Source: Chara braunii
Lineage: Eukaryota; Streptophyta; Charophyceae; Charales; Characeae
Reading direction: 5' to 3'
Length of the DNA stretch: 32,083 nucleotides
Assembly (NCBI GenBank): GCA_003427395.1
Contig: BFEA01000486.1
Coordinates: 10,860 to 42,942 of the forward strand
A model generated the notes under the pieces. That model was not told the DNA's origin. It saw nothing but the letters and a program-made list of their open reading frames with translations, and did no database searches. This document shows positions 25,916 through 32,083 of the stretch, in pieces. Made by a program: the position numbers and the translations under genes. Numbering within the stretch: position 1 is the first letter of the stretch; each line of letters starts with the position of its first letter.

Positions 25916-27170
25916 CTGTTATGAACTCTAATGAAAGAAGATCTCAACGGCATGGATCACTAACTACTATGAAGAGAATGTGGAGCCACAACGTGGATGA
26001 CTGGTAGATTGTCAGATTGCTAGACATGTTCCAATACAGTTACAAATGTGTGCCAAAGGTCCTTTCCGCCCTGGTTAGAACCCTGGTCTGCAATGTGATT
26101 GCGTTATCTTGTTCGGACCCTCAGAAGGCTACATTCCATACCGGCTACAGACAATTAAGTTCAAAAAATGGCAAGAGAGCCAAGTGGAGGTTTGCCTGCA
26201 TATATTGCACACAATTCGGTGGAAGTAGGCAATTTGCAGTGCCGAAAGACCCACCAAGTGCACTCGGGAAAACAAGAAAATACCAAATCGTCACATTTCA
26301 CAGCCAAGCTGGTTGCACAAGTTCGTCGAGTTGTGATTCTCGACGTCGTCGACGGCATAAAGAATAGCACAGAAATGCGCAGAAGTCTGCTGTGCTGGCC
26401 TTCACACATGTTGTCAGCTGAGGACATATACGTACTAGGACCACTTGAACTGAAAGTGGACCAAAAGTTGGTCAAGTACATCTAGCAGAATCGCACCGAG
26501 AGTACGCCCTGAGCCCTGAGTCGAACCTGTCTTCAATGCTCTCATGTGTAGTGCACTCCTGGGTCTGTTCACATGAGGACATTTACTGTGACCTGCATGC
26601 ACAACATCACTTGCTGCTCAAATACATGCCTTTTATAGAGCAGCTGTGCTCCCCATAGAGACTCGAACACTAGGTGTACTGTAAAAGTGGCTAGGGACCG
26701 TGAATGTCGCGCATTCCGCACAGTGGCGAGCACGGTTTCAGAAGGAGCAAAGCAGACAAGTACAGTGGTCAACATGGCAACTGCATGCGAGGAACACAGA
26801 AGGAGGACAACCACAATGAAAAGTCTAACTTGAGTAATCTCCTACGTAATGGGCATGACATAGCAGTATGATGCAAGTGAGTGTAGAACAGACATTCAGT
26901 ATGAGTGTCCAGATATTAACCAGCCCAAACCATGCCATCGAAATGTTATCAGCAGAGGGAGCGATGACCACATGCTAACCGCACATTACCCAAATATTCA
27001 CACAGAGGCGGACAACACAGTCTGCATCGGCTGCTGAGACTGGTCTTAGACTAGCGATCTAACAATCGCGGCCTCAATGCCCCCCGGGTTATGTCCTCAA
27101 ATCCTCCACTTTGTGTCACTAAGCAAATGATGCCATCCGTGCCAGAGCACATGAAGGCACACGGCGGTAT
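25916..27170. other. Unassigned stretch
   Basis: Two overlapping frames on opposite strands (about 26,161-26,485) are open for more than 100 codons, but neither resembles a known family. There are no repeats of note. GT and AG sites are present but no convincing exon was defined. Confidence 0.4.
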
Positions 27171-27173
27171 TCA

Positions 27174-27292
27174 ATGAGGGGTGCGGCCCTCCAGTCATCA
27201 CAATGATGCCCACCTTCCAGAACTTGGGGACCACGAGCATGACATATTTACTGAGGGGCGCGGCTCTACGGTCGCCACAACGATGACCACCC
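27174..27292. repeat. Direct duplication, period about 77 bp
   Basis: TGAGGGGTGCGGCCCT...CACAATGATGCCCACC at 27,176-27,213 recurs as TGAGGGGCGCGGCTCT...CACAACGATGACCACC from about 27,253. GCTTGATGCATCC is also repeated directly at about 27,310 and 27,323. Confidence 0.7.
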
Positions 27293-27299
27293 CCTCCCC

Positions 27300-28139
27300 T
27301 CGGAGATAGCTTGATGCATCCCGCTTGATGCATCCGAGGTGCAGGAGAAACTTCACAGATTGACCCAAACATGATATCCATAGGCGGGGGCTCAATGGCG
27401 GAAAGATGGCCAAGATAGAAGGACAAAGGGTTAAATTTCAATGGAAGGGGCTCGAGAAGTCTTACAGGGAGGACCAGTCAGAAGCCCCTCAAAGATATCC
27501 AGCTTCATAAAGGGTTCGGCATAAAAATTTGGGTCGCAGGCAGAAACAGAGGCCCGGCTATTATCTTTATGTTTGGCAAATCAGAGCAGTCGGCTGAAAA
27601 GGATTAGGCCTCGAGCAGGAGCAATGGTCAATCCTTCCCAAAGCGAAGCAATCCATGCCATTGGCTCACTCGGCATTAGTTGGCTAAGTTAGCTCTAGAA
27701 ACACTAAGTGATTCAGGCAATCTGGAGGGCTGAGAGGAGCTCGTATGGAGAACATCATTGGGGGGGTAGATCAGTGGTAAATCCTTTCCCTAAAGGAAGC
27801 AATCAAAGCTTAGAGTGGGTCTTGTTGTCAGGGACACTGGACCTGGCAGCGATAAAATAATAAAGTTGGTTTGGCTATGGGCAACGTTATAGAACGAGAC
27901 CATGAAGTAGTAATAGTAACACCTTGGTGAGAACTCAGAAATACTGGACCTATCCTCAACTAATACAAGATAGAGTTGCAAACTGAATTGACTTAAGATC
28001 GAGACAAAAATTGGAAGAGACCTCATCACATTAGTCACAAGAACTCGCTCAATATATATCGTCAACAAGGATGCAGTGATTCTCGACGCGTGAGAATATA
28101 CCTGGATGGACTGGCGGTCACTTGGTAGTTAAACCACAC
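27300..28139. other. Nothing recognised
   Basis: Mixed-composition DNA with no gene, RNA or repeat recognised beyond the short duplication at its left edge. Confidence 0.4.
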
Positions 28140-28199
28140 TTGCCTTCACTATCACTTGATCCTAACCGTCACTCATCCCCTCCCCTACTTCGCTCCTCT

Positions 28200-29150
28200 C
28201 TATGATGTCCTAACCCTCATACGGCAGCTTCCAGGTCTAGGGCTATGACCAGTGCCCCACATTGCCTTCACCAGGTAGCCTGCCGGTACTAGAAGATGTT
28301 GCGACCACATTCCAGTTTTCAAAGGTCATGCGGCCTTTTTTCCACACTCTTCTTGGTGCTGAAGTCACGTTGTCCAACACTTCTCTCCTGGCCTCCTTGC
28401 CATCACTAGACATACCTCCCAACACATCCTCTCCTTCCCATCACCCTCCATCATTCTTCTCACCCTCATCATTCCCTCATTCTTACACCACCCTCCCTAA
28501 TCCCTTTCTCCCTCCCTAATCCCTTTCTCGGAACCCCAGTCTGATGCCTTCTTCGATATATGAAGTTGGAATCTCCTCACTATGCTGTTCTAACCCTTAT
28601 GAAATAGTCTTTCAAGTAGGACTACGATGACATTGCCTTCAACAAGTGACTTGGAGATACTAGCAGATGATGCAACAGCGTCCTAGTCTTGAAAACTGAT
28701 GTGACCTCTTTTCGAGACTCGCCTTGGTGCTGAAGTCATCTTTCCCAACACTTCTCTCACATGGTCTTCTTGCCATCACTTGTCACACCTCCCAACTCAT
28801 CCTGTATTTTCCATCACTCTCAATCATCGTCCTCACTTTCATCATCGCTTCGCCACTCGCACGCCACTCCTGTTCACTCGAAACCCTAATTCGATGTCTT
28901 CTTCAATACAGTCATCACCTGCCATACCTCCCCCTCCCAAATCCTCCTCTATTTCTTATCACCATGTACCATCCTTCTCTCTCATCACTGTTTCTGCAGT
29001 CGAACACCCCCCTTAATCTCTTACTGAAACCGTAGTCTGATATGCCTCCTTTATTAAAGACACTCTGAACCTCCTCACTACATTCTTCTGACAGTAGTGT
29101 ACTATATATGGTGATGGCGATGAAACATCTTCAACTATCCTAGTTATGGC
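28200..29150. repeat. Diverged tandem repeat, unit about 370-490 bp, more than two copies
   Basis: Matched landmarks: CTAACCCTCATA at 28,210 and CTAACCCTTATG at 28,590; ACATTGCCTTCACCAGG at 28,258 and ACATTGCCTTCAACAAG at 28,630; TTGGTGCTGAAGTCA then CCAACACTTCTCTC at 28,353 and 28,725; AGTCTGATGCC then CCTCCTCACTA at 28,540 and AGTCTGATATGCC from 29,033. A partial third unit seems to start near 29,090. Pyrimidine-rich frames inside it have no recognisable protein content. Confidence 0.8.
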
Positions 29151-29223
29151 AACAAGCTGTCAAGCGTCAATCTCTCCCTTTCTCCCTCTCTCCCTCTACT
29201 CCAACTCTCTCTCCCTCTGCTCC

Positions 29224-29225
<2 letters not shown>

Positions 29226-29265
<40 letters not shown>
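29226..29265. repeat. (CT)n microsatellite
   Basis: About twenty CT units. They are the source of Ser-Leu and Arg-Glu runs in overlapping frames. Confidence 0.95.
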
Positions 29266-29269
<4 letters not shown>

Positions 29270-29362
29270 TCCACGGTGGTGCAACGCCTCCACCCAGAGG
29301 TCACCAAACCAAATCTACCTCCTACCCATATGCGACCCAGCCCAAGTCTTGAAGTGTCATAT

Positions 29363-29575
29363 GTACCCGGACCCACATAAACATGGAATTTTTACCCAGA
29401 CCCAGCCACTTGAGCTCATTTAAAATTTTACTGCCAGTACCCAGCCCACCCAGCAGCACCTGCAATAAAAGCCTTAACCCTACCCAGCCACATCCAGGCC
29501 TAATTTTAATCCACAACCCAATTTTCATCTTCCCGTGCCCAACCGTACCCGTACCAAAAATTTGCCACCCAGCAT
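29363..29575. repeat. Degenerate ACCC(A/G)GCC-type repeat region
   Basis: Irregularly spaced TACCCAG, ACCCAGCC, ACCCGGACCC and CGTACCCGTACC motifs. The style resembles the CCGGAC arrays in having short C/G-rich motifs in otherwise plain sequence, but the motif is different. It is probably part of a non-autonomous element or simple-repeat decay. Confidence 0.5.
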
Positions 29576-29579
29576 GCCT

Positions 29580-30890
29580 TTCTTTTCCCCATCGATTTCA
29601 AACTTACGCCTTTGCATCTTAGACAATTACCTTCCATCCACAGATTACCACACTCGTCACAACTTAGGTTGCAATTCAATAACAAATCCAAACACTTCCG
29701 AGTCAATGTTACAAAATGATAAGCATATCAATCATTTTGGCAAGGTGCCACGGTTGGTCGGCAAGGATCCGAGATAGGCTAGGAGAGAAACCATGATGAA
29801 CCATGATAGTCATACCGATCTGCAACTCCTGCCTGTACCAGGGCCCGCTAACAGGCCTTAGTAATAGACATTGTAATAGCTTAAATAGGATTCATCAACA
29901 CTAACGCGACTAAATCCGCTATATATTTTAAATGATTTTGGTGTAAAGCTAAAACTATTCCAAATATATTGATGGTCATTATTACATAAATGAAAACACC
30001 TATTAGTAAAGACTGAATACATTCGATAGTTCCATATGAAAAACCACTTAACGGCAACCTATATGGCCAATAGAACTATAAGCTAAGAGTTTTTTGACTT
30101 TGTTTTGGGCCATTGTGGCTAATGCTGATTGGATAGCTGGTTTTCCGTGAAATCTATTGAGGTAGAACGTGTGATCTTCATTGCAAGAGGTAGAGCACTC
30201 AATGGGCTAGGGTGGCCCAAAACTTGACCAACCCCATGAAAATGACGAAATGCTCAGAAAGCCAACACGTCGGTGATTCTCTTCAACCAATGGGATTTGT
30301 GAATTTGTAGGGTGCGTACAATTCGACTTTTCCATCGTATGTTCGTCGATATTCGAAGGCCACGAAGTGGGAGAACCTGGAGGAGCTGATAAGAAACCCG
30401 AGAAAAGCCAGCCTGTGGGAGCCTTTAGCTCATCGAGTTATGAGAGTAAATTGATACAGCAAGCTTAAACCCTTAGGTGTAGGCGTAATGAAATCGTAGA
30501 TAGTTGTATCAATTTTACCCGAAACTGGGTGATCTAGGCATGAGCAGGTTGAAGAGAGTCCTAACGGGCCTTGGAGGACCGAACCCACGTATGTGGCAAA
30601 ATACGGGGATGACTTGTGGCTAGGGGTAAATAAAGAAAAGAGTAAGAATCAATCATCCGACTATTGAATCTTCAGCGTATTTTACGCTTCATGCCTTTTG
30701 CCCCATAGACGCGTGAGCGCTTATTGAAAAACTGGCTCATAACGGTGGAACCGTTCGATCTTATTTATACAAACAAAGAACCATGGCAATACCGTGACCA
30801 CTAGAGGAAATGAAAAAGGAAAGTCAGCCCCGACACTTCATGGCTTAAAAATAAAGGGGTTCAAGCCGAATCAGTACTTAACTAATTAAA
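29580..30890. other. Nothing recognised
   Basis: Plain, mildly AT-rich DNA with frequent stops in all frames. No RNA gene or repeat was seen. Confidence 0.45.
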
Positions 30891-30894
30891 TTGA

Positions 30895-31162
30895 GCGCAA
30901 GCACCGTCGGTTAGCGTTACCGGTTCAGCTGCGCTGATTTGCGCAAGCTCCCGGACCAACCCCGCTGGGCACTCTCGCCTGCGGGTACCCGCCTCCCGCC
31001 CGCACGACCGCCGACTCCTGCCCAACGCGCCCGTGCCCGGCCGAGCTGCGCGCCGGGAGTTTGAACCCTGCAGCAAGACCTGCCAAGCCGCCATCGCCCA
31101 CTGTCTTCGACCATCGCTACACATTCATCCTTCGTCTCCGACCATCTCGATCCCCACACCCC
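30895..31162. other. Abrupt shift to GC-rich sequence
   Basis: Composition changes near 30,900 from AT-rich to strongly GC-rich (GCCCGCACGACCGCC, CCCGGCCGAGCTGCGCGCCGGG) for about 170 bp. The edge could be the border of an inserted element or a promoter-type island. No motif decides between them. Confidence 0.45.
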
Positions 31163-31360
31163 ATGCGTGAGGGAGTGGAGATTCGGAGCAGCAAGGCGCA
31201 ATCAATCTACACGCCAACTTCAACTACACCGCTGCCCACCTACACTGGTAGAACACCTGGCGAAGGAGCGGCAGCCCACGTCATCAGATCAAAAACAAGA
31301 TTCACGCCGGCTAGCAACTGGAAGCAACGACGACACGCCATCCAGGCCAAGTATCCCACC
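31163..31360 (+). CDS. Candidate short frame, unrecognised
   Basis: ATG at 31,163 begins a 66-codon frame that follows the GC-rich block (MREGVEIRSSKAQ, RTPGEGAAAH, WKQRRHAIQAKYPT). An overlapping frame in another phase (about 31,167-31,802) is longer but starts without ATG and becomes an extremely Pro/His/Ser/Thr-rich run driven by C-rich DNA at 31,370-31,800. Neither resembles a known family. A leader of a retroelement with a proline-rich first protein is possible. Confidence 0.2.
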
Positions 31361-32083
31361 TAGAAGACGTCTGTCTCCACCCATCCCCCTCCACCAACCC
31401 CCCGGTAACATCTATCACGCCACGCCACCTGCCCCTCTCCACCACCATCTATCTACCTCCGTTCCTCCTCCCTCACCCCCTACTCACAAATCCCTCGAGC
31501 GATATCACTCCCGCCATCCTTCCCATCCACAGACACCCAACGATACCAACCACACAACCCCCCTACAACACATCACTTCCCCACCTCCCAATACCCTCAC
31601 CGAACACCTCTTTGCCATTCCATCTCTTCCGCTATACCTTATATACCCCCCCTTCACGTCCACAACCGTTTGTCCTAATCACACAATCGCCCCCTCGCCA
31701 TCATCCCCCACACATCATACTCTCTCACCCTTCACCACCTCCACGCGTCTTTCAATCCCACAAGTGATTCAAACCTGTCGTGACAGTTACCAGACCACCT
31801 AGTACGACTCATCCCACAACAACGACGCAATCACAAAAATTGGAAGGATGTCAAAAAATAAAAAAGAAGAAAAAACAAACGCCCCGCCATCCTCCCCCCC
31901 CATCTCTACCCACGTAGGTCAGCTGCAAGCAGCAGCGAGCTCGCACAAGCTTGAGAACACGATTGGGTTGCTTGCCCACACAACTCGAATCACAAGAACA
32001 CAACCACATGATGCCCATATACATATTTAAACCACAATCCAGGCCAGCATAGAAATAGGAAGCAGGAAAACGAATACAACCAC
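31361..32083. other. C-rich tract and unassigned right edge
   Basis: From 31,370 to about 31,800 the plus strand is dominated by C with CCA, CCT and CAC triplets, which keeps one frame open without clear protein meaning. After 31,800 the composition normalises, and an A-rich patch lies at 31,855-31,880. Nothing else was recognised. Confidence 0.45.

Noticed and set aside
26161-26485. Opposed 105-codon frames
   Set aside because: They are mutually antisense, without family resemblance or splice support.
29146-29352. Ser-Leu repeat protein
   Set aside because: It is a translation of the (CT)n microsatellite.
31167-31802. 211-codon Pro/His-rich frame
   Set aside because: It starts without ATG and is driven by C-rich DNA. 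It is mentioned only as a weak alternative in the feature list.

Overview
This window looks like repeat-rich nuclear DNA from a green-lineage eukaryote, most likely a streptophyte, with a charophyte alga such as Chara as my best guess. Three things support this: one exon of a plant-type NF-YA transcription factor, U6 snRNA sequence whose 5' stem-loop reads like plant U6, and a Penelope-like retroelement with its GIY-YIG domain in front of the reverse transcriptase, a layout known from green algae. The species is an inference. Gene density is low. Most long open frames are by-products of pyrimidine tracts, microsatellites or minisatellites.

Layout. 0-1 kb: minus-strand NF-YA exon ending in a clean splice donor. 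2.2-4.0 kb: microsatellites, T/C tracts and arrays of the TCCGGA palindrome. 4.1-6.0 kb: pyrimidine-rich DNA with weak coding candidates and a tandem duplication. 6.3 and 10.0 kb: two copies of a tRNA-derived SINE, both with target-site duplications. 7.4-7.9 kb: a small tandem array next to a head-to-tail pair of U6 sequences on the minus strand. 9.8 and 25.8 kb: two copies of a short inverted-repeat element. 10.3-12.06 kb: minus-strand element B, an intact 278-codon frame that reads as a Josephin-like cysteine protease followed by a RING-like Cys/His cluster, preceded by a P/Q-rich leader and a 15-bp minisatellite. 12.6-13.1 kb: a second SINE-like family. 13.7-20.2 kb: an unrecognised region with a 220-codon plus-strand frame, a candidate spliced exon, a diverged duplicate of that exon, and a poly(A) signal. 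20.3-24.4 kb: minus-strand element A, a decayed Penelope-like retroelement. 24.5-32 kb: mostly non-coding DNA with tandem repeats and low-complexity tracts.

The most interesting relationship is between elements A and B. About 570 bp (11,153-11,725 and 23,829-24,393, same strand) are closely similar and supply the 5' leader of both. Beyond that they differ: A continues into GIY-YIG, a proline-rich linker, a pre-RT domain and RT, while B continues into the Josephin-RING frame. This suggests either module exchange or a composite retroelement family carrying a ubiquitin-related module. The second notable item is the tandem U6 arrangement. The third is the unrecognised gene-like locus at 17.8-20.2 kb.
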